A stretch of 5,739 nt of DNA, from positions 1 to 5,739 of the forward strand of contig DHVH01000351.1 in assembly GCA_002412555.1 (NCBI GenBank). The letters are read 5' to 3'. The notes below the pieces were generated by a model. The model ran no database searches, was not told the DNA's origin, and worked only from the letters and a program-made list of their open reading frames with translations. Origin of the DNA: Marinilabiliaceae bacterium UBA5213. GTDB lineage: Bacteria; Bacteroidota; Bacteroidia; Bacteroidales; Marinilabiliaceae. Shown here one piece after another: positions 1-5,739 of the stretch. Within the stretch, counting starts at the first letter, position 1. Each line of letters begins with the position of its first letter. Position numbers and translations under genes: made by a program.

Positions 1-253
1 CATTATGGATGATTTGAAGTACCATTTCAATTGCCAGTACGATGAGAAGGACTCCATTGGTAAGCGCTACCGTCGACATGATGCCATTGGTACACCGTTC
101 TGCATCACCATTGACCATGATTCGGCCGCAGACCAGACGGTAACCATTCGTTACCGCGATACCATGAAACAGGAGCGCGTAAAGATTGCGGACCTTAAAG
201 CCCTCATTGCTGATCAGGTGAGCATGACAGAGTTGTTCAAAAGTTTGAGATAA
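1..253 (+). CDS. glyS: Glycine--tRNA ligase, C-terminal fragment (5' end outside window)
   Basis: This is the last 83 or so codons of a class II glycyl-tRNA synthetase, the cytoplasmic enzyme that charges tRNA-Gly with glycine. The reading frame enters from the left edge (first whole codon at base 2), so the ATG at 5 is internal and not a start. What is visible is the end of the anticodon-binding domain. The block containing SIGKRYRRHDAIGTPFC, followed by a QTVTIRYRDTMKQERV stretch, is the family's highly conserved C-terminal signature in the single-chain alpha2-type enzyme; the alpha/beta tetrameric type lacks it. The catalytic motifs 1-3 lie outside the window. The frame closes with TAA at 251-253 and a strong terminator follows about 80 bases later, so it is probably the last gene of its transcript. 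The family assignment is firm; glyS versus glyQS naming is only convention. Confidence 0.93.
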   Translation, partial: IMDDLKYHFNCQYDEKDSIGKRYRRHDAIGTPFCITIDHDSAADQTVTIRYRDTMKQERVKIADLKALIADQVSMTELFKSLR

Positions 254-331
254 TTTGAAATCGGGATAGACAGGGTCAATCCGTGGTTCCCTTGTGTAGT
301 CCCCAAAAATTTTTATTCAATGTTAGTTATT

Positions 332-359
332 AAAAGCCGTCCCGCTTGGGACGGCTTTT
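332..359 (+). terminator. Rho-independent terminator after glycyl-tRNA synthetase
   Basis: A perfect 12-bp inverted repeat (AAAAGCCGTCCC at 332-343 and GGGACGGCTTTT at 348-359) encloses a GCTT tetraloop. The stem is GC-rich and ends in a T run on the plus strand; the A run at its 5' side gives the same shape on the minus strand, so it could work in both directions. It insulates the synthetase gene from the downstream antiporter gene. Confidence 0.92.
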
Positions 360-381
360 CTATAGCCTGAATATTGGCTTT

Positions 382-415
382 TTGGATTGACCAATTAGGC
401 CATCAAAAAGTGGCC
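382..415. repeat. Two small inverted repeats upstream of the antiporter gene
   Basis: TTGG (382-385) pairs with CCAA (391-394) across 5 bases, and GGCCA (398-402) pairs with TGGCC (411-415) across an 8-base A-rich loop. They lie just upstream of the candidate -7 element at 436-443, and the right arm of the second falls about where a -33 element would sit. That position would suit a regulator site, but the arms are short and such pairs occur by chance in AT-rich DNA. Confidence 0.25.
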
Positions 416-435
416 ACTTAAACCTAAAAAACTGT

Positions 436-443
436 TATTTTTG
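436..443 (+). promoter_or_regulatory. Candidate Bacteroidota -7 promoter element for the antiporter gene
   Basis: TATTTTTG matches the Bacteroidota -7 consensus TAnnTTTG exactly and lies downstream of the glyS terminator and 63 bases before the chosen ATG at 507. There is no good TTTG -33 element 19-21 bases upstream (the region reads TGGCC), so the promoter is plausible but incomplete. Confidence 0.4.
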
Positions 444-506
444 TAGTGTCAGGTGATAAACTGCATATCACTTAGTTTATGGCGTTTCTCTTTTAAATTG
501 AAATAT

Positions 507-1988
507 ATGGATATATCCCTTGAAAATGGCATGCTTCTGGTGGCTTTGCTGCTGTTTGTGAGTATATTAGCCGGTAAAACATCCTACAGACTGGGGATCC
601 CAACGCTCTTGCTTTTTTTGTTAATAGGGGTTTTGGCCGGTACCGAAGGGATTGGACAAATTGAGTTTGATGACCCTGGTTTGGCTCAGGTCATAGGCAT
701 TATTTCGCTTAACTATATCTTGTTTTCAGGAGGCTTTGACACCCGATGGAATAGCATTAAGCCGGTGATTGGTAAAGGCATTATGCTTTCCACCGTAGGG
801 GTGGTGGTGACTGCGGGATTGGTCGCGGTGGCTGTCTGGCATTTTACCAATTTTACCTTTCTTGAAGCGATGCTTTTAGGTGCCATTGTATCCTCTACGG
901 ATGCCGCTGCGGTGTTTTCTATTCTGCGGTCAAAAAGTGTCAACCTTAAAGGTCAAATTCGGCCTACTCTGGAGTTGGAAAGTGGTAGTAACGATCCCAT
1001 GGCTTATTTCCTTACTGTTTCTTTGATTTCCCTGACCCAGGCGCCCGACAAGACCTTGTGGTCCATCATCCCACTTTTCTTTCTACAATTTTCTGTAGGC
1101 GCCATCATGGGATTTGGAATGGGAAAGCTGGGACAGATGGTGATCAACCGCATTAAGCTGGATTATGACGGACTCTACCCGGTACTGGTCCTATCGCTGG
1201 TGATCCTTACCTTTTCGGCCACCCAGTTGCTGTCGGGCAATGGCTTTTTGGCGGTATACATTTGCGGCGTATTTTTGGGTAACCAGGAATTGATTCATAA
1301 AAAATCCCTGATCAAATTCTTCGATGGTATAGCCTGGCTCATGCAAATCATCCTATTTCTTACCTTGGGGTTATTGGTGTACCCTTCTGAAATGCTACCG
1401 CTGATAGTGCCGGGGATACTCATCTCCATGTTTCTGATTTTTGTGGCACGCCCGCTTGCTGTGGTGCTGTCGCTCCTGCCTTTTAAAATGCGCCAACGCC
1501 ACCGGCTGTTCATTTCCTGGGTGGGATTAAGAGGTGCTGTGCCCATTGTTTTCGCTACCTATCCGATGCTAATTGGCCTCGATAAGGCCCCCATTATTTT
1601 CAATCTGGTGTTTTTTATTACCGTTTTCTCGGTGCTGATTCAAGGCACTACTTTGCCTTTGATGTCTAAATGGCTGCACGTTGCCTTACCGCACAGGCTA
1701 CGCCGACGAACACCGATTGACATTGAGCTTTCAGACAGTGTTAAATCTGAGCTTACAGAAGTGGATGTAGCCGAGGATAGTCCCGCCGTTAACAAGAAAA
1801 TTCTGGAATTGAATTTTCCCAAAACAGCTTTGATTGTAATGATTAAGCGAGAGGGAAAATTTATCACGCCCAATGGTCATACAGTGATTGAACCACATGA
1901 TACCTTAATGATGTTGGCTGAAACGCGTGAAAGTCTTTCTAAGGCCCTGTCTCAGGTCTGCTTGTTGCCTTTTCACGATGAGGATTAA
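507..1988 (+). CDS. nhaP2: NhaP2/CvrA-type potassium (or sodium)/proton antiporter with C-terminal TrkA_C domain
   Basis: This is an inner-membrane antiporter of the CPA1 family, exchanging cytoplasmic K+ (or Na+) for external H+ in ion and pH homeostasis. Residues 1 to about 400 are strongly hydrophobic, with roughly a dozen membrane segments. The family's ion-site motifs are present: STDAAAVFS with T131-D132 in the first, ESGSNDPMA with N162-D163 in the second, and the conserved GLRGAVPI with R342. From about residue 410 the protein becomes soluble and ends in a TrkA_C (RCK_C) domain (PHDTLMML near its end), a regulatory ligand-binding module typical of the NhaP2 branch. I chose ATG 507 (493 aa) because the product then begins MDISLENG and runs straight into the first helix, as in NhaP2 proteins. 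The in-frame ATG at 453 adds 18 unconvincing residues and lies only 9 bases after the candidate -7 element. No Shine-Dalgarno is obvious, which is usual for Bacteroidota. K+ versus Na+ preference cannot be read from sequence. Confidence 0.9.
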   Translation: MDISLENGMLLVALLLFVSILAGKTSYRLGIPTLLLFLLIGVLAGTEGIGQIEFDDPGLAQVIGIISLNYILFSGGFDTRWNSIKPVIGKGIMLSTVGVVVTAGLVAVAVWHFTNFTFLEAMLLGAIVSSTDAAAVFSILRSKSVNLKGQIRPTLELESGSNDPMAYFLTVSLISLTQAPDKTLWSIIPLFFLQFSVGAIMGFGMGKLGQMVINRIKLDYDGLYPVLVLSLVILTFSATQLLSGNGFLAVYICGVFLGNQELIHKKSLIKFFDGIAWLMQIILFLTLGLLVYPSEMLPLIVPGILISMFLIFVARPLAVVLSLLPFKMRQRHRLFISWVGLRGAVPIVFATYPMLIGLDKAPIIFNLVFFITVFSVLIQGTTLPLMSKWLHVALPHRLRRRTPIDIELSDSVKSELTEVDVAEDSPAVNKKILELNFPKTALIVMIKREGKFITPNGHTVIEPHDTLMMLAETRESLSKALSQVCLLPFHDED

Positions 1989-1999
1989 TCGGGGATTAA
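1985..1999. repeat. Small palindrome spanning both stop codons of a convergent gene pair
   Basis: TTAATC (1985-1990) and GATTAA (1994-1999) form a perfect 6-bp inverted repeat with a GGG spacer. It contains the antiporter's TAA (1986-1988) and the radical SAM gene's stop (TTA on plus, 1996-1998). It is AT-rich, with no T tract on either side, so it is a poor candidate for an intrinsic terminator. I see no other terminator between these two genes. Confidence 0.4.
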
Positions 2000-3030
2000 A
2001 TGAGCCATTGGCGGCCTTCCGGACAGTTTTTGCACATTTCCAGAGCAGCTTTGTCCTTCAGTATTTGTTTTCTGAACTGATGTAAGGATTCATTTTTCCA
2101 GATGGTCTTTAAGGGCATGTTTCGGATATTACCCGGCGAAAAATCCAAATCTTTATCGTAGCAGCACGGAGCTACTTGTCCGTCCCATGAGACAACCGCT
2201 GATCCCCATTGCTTATAGCAATGGTTGTGCGATTTTCCTTTAAGAATCAACTGGTTATCCCGAACTGGAAGGTATCGCGAATACCTCTTGTTTAAAGGAG
2301 GGCTAACCTCTTCGTTGCCAAAGTCATAAAACTGGGCCGTCTTTAGCTCCAATTTATCCACCCCGATGTCCCTACACCATTTTCTCAATTCAGGAATTTC
2401 ATGTTCATTGTGTTTAAATACCAGAAATTGGACAATTAAAAAGGGGGTTCGGCTGTTTAATGCCCGCCTTTGTTGTACAACGGTTCGAATACCCTGCTTT
2501 ACTTTCTCTAAATCACCGCCTTTGCGGTAGCGCGAATAACTCTCGCGGGTCAGCCCGTCAACGGAAACAATGAGTTTCGTGAGACCGCTATTTATAAGCC
2601 CTTCGCACTTTTGTGGAGTCAAATGATGCCCATTGGTGCTCATGGATGTAAAGATGCGGTGTTGACTGGCTATTTGAATAATATCTTCTATTTGACGGTT
2701 CAATAGTGGTTCACCTTGAAAATAGAGGTTGAGGTAGGTCAATTGGGGGCTGCTGTCACCAACTATTTTTTGGAACAAGGCGGGGGTCAGCATGCCCGCC
2801 TTTCGCGTGAGAACACCGGCACCAACCGGACATTCCGGGCATTGCAAGTTGCATTGCCCGGATGGCTCCACTGAAAGCGACCAGGGCGTGCCGCTGATAA
2901 GCGGCCGACCAAGCATTCGGGAACGGAAAAAACTGCTGAGCAGCAGCAGCACGTTCCATACCCGCTGCCAACTAAGGTGTTGAAACGTTGTCCATGCATA
3001 CGCTACCATTTGACTTTTCGAAATCCACAT
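1996..3030 (-). CDS. Radical SAM protein with C-terminal SPASM-type cluster domain, substrate unknown
   Basis: This is a 344-aa cytoplasmic iron-sulfur enzyme that should cleave S-adenosylmethionine to a 5'-deoxyadenosyl radical. The radical SAM cluster motif CNLQCPEC gives C60, C64 and C67 in the standard CX3CX2C spacing. It is followed by LYFQGEP (residues 102-108, the GGEP-like SAM-contact motif), STNG (131-134) and VSVDG (155-159), all at usual barrel positions. The tail has a SPASM-like cysteine set: C271, C289-C290 in the WDGQVAPCC segment, then C333 and C336, able to hold an auxiliary 4Fe-4S cluster. Residues 1-48 precede the barrel and include a hydrophobic stretch (VWNVLLLLSSFF, about 24-35) that may be an amphipathic or membrane-touching helix. 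ATG 3030 is the first start; M8 is a possible alternative. SPASM enzymes often modify peptides, but no small precursor gene is visible here, so the substrate is unknown. It converges on the antiporter gene and diverges from dxs, so neither is an operon partner. Confidence 0.88.
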   Translation of the reverse strand: MWISKSQMVAYAWTTFQHLSWQRVWNVLLLLSSFFRSRMLGRPLISGTPWSLSVEPSGQCNLQCPECPVGAGVLTRKAGMLTPALFQKIVGDSSPQLTYLNLYFQGEPLLNRQIEDIIQIASQHRIFTSMSTNGHHLTPQKCEGLINSGLTKLIVSVDGLTRESYSRYRKGGDLEKVKQGIRTVVQQRRALNSRTPFLIVQFLVFKHNEHEIPELRKWCRDIGVDKLELKTAQFYDFGNEEVSPPLNKRYSRYLPVRDNQLILKGKSHNHCYKQWGSAVVSWDGQVAPCCYDKDLDFSPGNIRNMPLKTIWKNESLHQFRKQILKDKAALEMCKNCPEGRQWLI

Positions 3031-3160
3031 ACAAGCGATGATTTGGGATGCCCTTTGCTAATAACAATAGGTCGCTTTTGTTTTGTAAATTGCTGATCTT
3101 GAATGACCTGCACTCATTGATTTCAGGAGCGCAACTTGCTGAATATAATGTTTTTTTTGC

Positions 3161-3196
3161 CTATCAACCTAATGATCTATCAACCTAACGATCTAT
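3161..3196. repeat. Tandem 16-bp direct repeat (about 2.2 copies)
   Basis: CTATCAACCTAATGAT (3161-3176) is followed immediately by CTATCAACCTAACGAT (3177-3192), identical but for one T/C change, and then by CTAT (3193-3196), the start of a third copy. It follows a run of T's and lies about 120 bases upstream of the dxs -7 element and 130 bases upstream of the radical SAM start. It may be simple slippage duplication or a doubled binding site. Confidence 0.85.
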
Positions 3197-3286
3197 TGTA
3201 ATAAGGCATTCAAGCATTATTTGTTCAGGCATAAAATAACTATTTTTTTCTTAGACCGGTTCTTAACTACAAAACAAATAATTGCC

Positions 3287-3321
3287 TGTTGAAACTATCT
3301 GTTAACAAAGTGTTATATTTG
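3287..3321 (+). promoter_or_regulatory. Promoter of dxs, Bacteroidota type
   Basis: TATATTTG at 3314-3321 is an exact match to the Bacteroidota -7 consensus TAnnTTTG. TGTTG at 3287-3291 can serve as the -33 element, with a spacer of 22 bases, slightly long but near the usual 19-21. Transcription would begin around 3328, giving a leader of about 25 bases to the ATG at 3354. Confidence 0.6.
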
Positions 3322-3353
3322 CAACTATTAGTCAATTGAGAATATTAACAGGA

Positions 3354-5279
3354 ATGGAAGAGGCCGGTTACCCCCTACTGGAACACATCAATTCACCATT
3401 TGATCTGAGAAAACTCCCTGAGGAGAAATTACTTCAGGTTTGTAATGAGTTGCGCGAATTTATTATCGATGCAGTATCCTGCAATCCTGCACATTTTGGC
3501 GCAAGTCTTGGGGTGGTTGAATTAACCGTGGCGCTTCACTACGTCCTCAACACCCCTGTTGACAAGCTTATATGGGATGTAGGTCACCAGGCTTACGGCC
3601 ATAAAATACTGACAGGCCGCCGCACGTTATTCCACACCAATAGAAAATACAAAGGCATCAGTGGCTTCCCCAATATCGCAGAGAGCGAATACGACGCTTT
3701 TGGGGTAGGGCATTCCTCTACTAGTATATCGGCTGCGTTAGGTATGGCGGCAGCATTTAAACGGCAGGGGATTACCAACCGTCAAGTGGTAGCGGTTATT
3801 GGTGATGGTTCCATGACTGCCGGGTTGGCCTTTGAAGGTTTAAACAATCTGGCTTCCATGCAAGCCAATGTACTGGTTATTTTGAATGACAATAAAATGG
3901 CCATAGACCCCAATGTAGGCGGGTTTAGTGAGTACTTGGTGGATATTGCCACCAGTCACACCTATAACAAAGTCCGCCGCGAAATCTTTAAAGGTCTGGG
4001 CAAATTTAAACTAGCAGGGCCCCGGTCTAAGGAGATGATTGTTAAAATCAACAACAGCATCAAAAACTTGTTAACGCGGCAGACCAATATCTTTGAGGGT
4101 TTAAATATTCGTTACTTCGGTCCGGTGGATGGGCACGATATTACCCACCTGACCAGCGTGCTGAAAGATCTGAAGGATATTCCCGGTCCAAAAGTTTTGC
4201 ACGTCATTACCAAAAAGGGCAAGGGATTTAAAATGGCGGAGGAAAATCAAACTGCCTGGCATGCACCCAGTGGCAAGTTCGATAAGGTGACCGGTCAATT
4301 GGAGGAGGAGGTCAAAAGCGAAAAAATCAAACCCCCCAAATTTCAGGAGGTGTTTGGTCACACCATTGTGGAGTTGGCGCGCCAAAACGAAAAAATAGTT
4401 GGTATTACACCGGCCATGCCATCGGGTTGTAGTTTGAATATAATGATGGAGGCGATGCCCGATCGGGCTTTCGATGTGGGGATTGCTGAACAGCATGCGG
4501 TGACTTTTTCGGCAGGGTTGGCTATTTCGGGCATGCTGCCCTTTTGCAACATTTACTCCTCGTTTATGCAGCGTGCTTTTGATCAAGTTATTCATGATGT
4601 GGCCATCCAAAACCTGAACGTTGTATTTTGTCTCGACAGAGGCGGCCTGGTGGGTGCCGACGGGGCCACACACCATGGTGTGTTCGACTTGGCCTTTCTG
4701 CGCAGTGTTCCAAATCTGGTGGTGTCATCTCCCATGGACGAAATAGAATTGCGTAACCTCATGTACACGGCCCAGCTACCCAATCAGGGCCCGTTTTCGA
4801 TTCGCTACCCCAGGGGTGTCGGAAGCCATGACATCTGGCAACAACCCTTTGAAAAAATCGAAATTGGTAAAGGCCGCTGCCTGCGCAAAGGCGATGCCAT
4901 TGCGGTTCTCTCCATTGGTCCGATTGGCGTAAAAGTCGCCCGGGTTTGTGATGCTCTGGCCATAAATGGTTTGCAGGTAGGTCACTACGATTTGCGCTTT
5001 GTTAAACCTCTGGATGCCGATTTACTGCACGAAGTATTTGGGCATTACAAGGCCCTTGTGACCATTGAAGATGGCACCATAGTCGGCGGTATGGGATCGG
5101 CTGTCCTTGAGTTTATGAGCGACCACGGCTATCATTGTCCCGTAAAACGCTTGGGCATACCCGACCAGTTTATAGATCATGGGTCACAAATGGAATTGTT
5201 TAAAGAGGTGGGGTTGGATATGGAAAGTATGAAGCAAGCCATCCTTTATTTAGAAAGCGCTTTGCGAAGCTCAATCTGA
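3354..5279 (+). CDS. dxs: 1-deoxy-D-xylulose-5-phosphate synthase
   Basis: This thiamine-diphosphate enzyme joins pyruvate and glyceraldehyde-3-phosphate, releasing CO2, to make 1-deoxy-D-xylulose 5-phosphate. That is the first step of the MEP isoprenoid pathway and also feeds thiamine and pyridoxal synthesis. The protein is 641 aa, close to the family's usual 620-640, and looks intact. The transketolase-like N-terminal domain carries H47, the ThDP/Mg motif beginning GDG (150-152) and ending NN (164-165), and NDNKM (178-182). The pyrimidine-binding domain carries E379 in GIAEQHAVTF, the proton-relay glutamate. DRGG (428-431), GADGATHH (434-441) and RYPRG (484-488) carry substrate-binding residues. 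The C-terminal transketolase domain follows to the end. I chose ATG 3354 over the in-frame TTG at 3336, because the promoter would leave the TTG a leader of only about 8 bases and the ATG is the stronger codon. It stands alone in its orientation, not joined to other MEP genes. Confidence 0.96.
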   Translation: MEEAGYPLLEHINSPFDLRKLPEEKLLQVCNELREFIIDAVSCNPAHFGASLGVVELTVALHYVLNTPVDKLIWDVGHQAYGHKILTGRRTLFHTNRKYKGISGFPNIAESEYDAFGVGHSSTSISAALGMAAAFKRQGITNRQVVAVIGDGSMTAGLAFEGLNNLASMQANVLVILNDNKMAIDPNVGGFSEYLVDIATSHTYNKVRREIFKGLGKFKLAGPRSKEMIVKINNSIKNLLTRQTNIFEGLNIRYFGPVDGHDITHLTSVLKDLKDIPGPKVLHVITKKGKGFKMAEENQTAWHAPSGKFDKVTGQLEEEVKSEKIKPPKFQEVFGHTIVELARQNEKIVGITPAMPSGCSLNIMMEAMPDRAFDVGIAEQHAVTFSAGLAISGMLPFCNIYSSFMQRAFDQVIHDVAIQNLNVVFCLDRGGLVGADGATHHGVFDLAFLRSVPNLVVSSPMDEIELRNLMYTAQLPNQGPFSIRYPRGVGSHDIWQQPFEKIEIGKGRCLRKGDAIAVLSIGPIGVKVARVCDALAINGLQVGHYDLRFVKPLDADLLHEVFGHYKALVTIEDGTIVGGMGSAVLEFMSDHGYHCPVKRLGIPDQFIDHGSQMELFKEVGLDMESMKQAILYLESALRSSI

Positions 5280-5298
5280 GTCGGTTTAAACCGGCTCA
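5277..5298 (+). terminator. Near-perfect palindrome over the dxs and receiver-gene stop codons, possible terminator
   Basis: TGAGTCGG (5277-5284) pairs with CCGGCTCA (5291-5298) around TTTAAA. The only imperfection is T5281 against G5294, which is a G-U wobble in the dxs transcript but a C-A mismatch in the opposite one, so the hairpin is better on the plus strand. It starts on the dxs TGA and covers the opposing TAA (5286-5288). No T tract follows, so it is not a classical intrinsic terminator. It may still stabilise the 3' end or limit read-through. Confidence 0.45.
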
Positions 5299-5739
5299 AA
5301 CATCGATCCAATGGCTTTATAAATATCACTTGACAATAGGGGTTCATTGACACAATCGGTGAAACCCTTTTGCCGATAATAATCCCGATTGACCGTCTTG
5401 CAATCCCCCGACTGTAGAAAAATGGGTATATTTATTTTGGCTGCCCTTAACTCATTGGCGAGGTGGGCAGGTTCTATGTCTGGTAAATAATTGTTCATAA
5501 TCACAGCGTCAATGTCTTTCCTGTTCATGAGCAACTGGCGCGCTGCAGCGCCTGACCGGGCAGATAGAATGGTGATGTGTGTTTTTTCTAAAAGCTTCTT
5601 CATTTGCATATGGACAGAGCTGTTGTCATCCACCAGCAATAACAATCGGTTGTTCCAGTTGGGGACGTTAATGCCAATCGATTTTGACGAGTAGCCGTTT
5701 GTGGCTGGTTTTTGGGTAGGTGCAACTTGATTAAACGTA
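5286..5739 (-). CDS. C-terminal part of a probable hybrid sensor kinase, ending in a degenerate receiver domain (5' end outside window)
   Basis: The minus-strand frame is open from its TAA at 5286-5288 to the right edge, with no ATG in the extension; a TTG at 5643-5645 could be read as a start but lies inside the first beta strand. The last ~120 residues form a receiver (REC) domain: LLLVDD with the acidic pair (D6, D7, counting the TTG codon as residue 1), a beta3 strand at DAVIM, the LP of the loop after it, SGD on beta4, and the EP that replaces KP. The ~30 residues before it are a polar linker leading to NWNN, resembling the segment that joins the ATPase and receiver domains in Bacteroidota hybrid kinases, so the missing part is probably PAS/HisKA/HATPase. 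The phospho-acceptor Asp is Asn (N51, codon 5493-5495) and the conserved Lys is Glu (E101, codon 5343-5345), so normal phosphorylation is unlikely. A stand-alone response regulator with an N-terminal extension is the alternative. The receiver fold is fairly sure; the kinase part is inference. Confidence 0.72.
   Translation of the reverse strand, partial: TFNQVAPTQKPATNGYSSKSIGINVPNWNNRLLLLVDDNSSVHMQMKKLLEKTHITILSARSGAAARQLLMNRKDIDAVIMNNYLPDIEPAHLANELRAAKINIPIFLQSGDCKTVNRDYYRQKGFTDCVNEPLLSSDIYKAIGSMFEPV

Larger units (their letters stand above)
3031..3353. other. Divergent intergenic region between the radical SAM gene and dxs
   Basis: This AT-rich stretch of 323 bases separates two divergently transcribed genes. 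It holds a tandem 16-bp repeat near 3161-3196 and the dxs promoter near its right end. I find no convincing small gene, tRNA or intrinsic terminator in it. On the minus strand I do not find an exact TAnnTTTG element for the radical SAM gene, so that promoter remains unidentified. Confidence 0.7.

Noticed and set aside
453..506. An 18-residue N-terminal extension of the antiporter from ATG 453
   Set aside because: The residues do not look like part of an NhaP2 protein, and the ATG lies only 9 bases after the candidate -7 element, giving almost no leader.
2756..2999. Overlapping small frames on both strands within the 5' half of the radical SAM gene
   Set aside because: They overlap the N-terminal and radical SAM cluster region of a clear protein family member and show no features of their own.
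3031..3335. Possible small RNA, riboswitch or precursor peptide in the divergent intergenic region
   Set aside because: I see no strong GC-rich hairpins, no recognisable riboswitch core (for example a THI-box ahead of the ThDP enzyme gene), and no small frame with a plausible start and composition.
4101..4676. A 191-codon open frame on the minus strand inside dxs
   Set aside because: It lies wholly within the well-conserved dxs coding region, has no recognisable domain, and its composition looks like an antisense shadow of the real gene.
5491..5694. A 67-codon plus-strand frame opposite the receiver gene
   Set aside because: It is antisense to the receiver domain, which has family-level motifs in the other frame; no motif supports the plus-strand frame.
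1..5739. A new multi-gene defence, mobile or biosynthetic system
   Set aside because: The genes are in alternating orientations, belong to housekeeping or common families, and lack transposase, integrase, repeat-array or toxin-antitoxin signatures.

Overview
The window looks like ordinary chromosome from a member of the Bacteroidota. Three things suggest this: the single-chain (alpha2-type) glycyl-tRNA synthetase tail, two -7 elements matching the Bacteroidota consensus TAnnTTTG ahead of the two large plus-strand genes, and starts without a clear Shine-Dalgarno. The receiver domain at the right edge also resembles those of Bacteroidota hybrid kinases. The assignment is an inference from protein character and promoter style. 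No 16S or other marker is present.

Layout from left to right. (1) Bases 1-253 are the C-terminal end of glycyl-tRNA synthetase, followed by a strong intrinsic terminator at 332-359. (2) A short regulatory gap leads to a plus-strand NhaP2/CvrA-type monovalent cation/proton antiporter (507-1988), with a membrane domain and a C-terminal TrkA_C (RCK_C) domain. (3) Convergent to it, with only 7 bases between the stop codons, is a minus-strand radical SAM/SPASM protein of unknown substrate (1996-3030). (4) A 323-base AT-rich divergent intergenic region holds a tandem 16-bp repeat and a good promoter for the next gene. (5) dxs (3354-5279, plus) is a complete 1-deoxy-D-xylulose-5-phosphate synthase, the entry enzyme of the MEP isoprenoid pathway. 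(6) Convergent to dxs, with 6 bases between stops, is a minus-strand reading frame that stays open to the right edge. It ends in a receiver domain and is probably the C-terminus of a hybrid sensor kinase.

The genes look like independent transcription units, each with its own promoter or an opposite orientation, rather than an operon with one job. I see no mobile element, CRISPR array, RNA gene or clear defence system, and no convincing evidence of a new multi-gene system. The points most worth a second look are the receiver domain, which has lost its phospho-acceptor aspartate (Asn instead) and its conserved lysine (Glu instead), the orphan radical SAM/SPASM enzyme, and the palindromes sitting across the stop codons at both convergent junctions.
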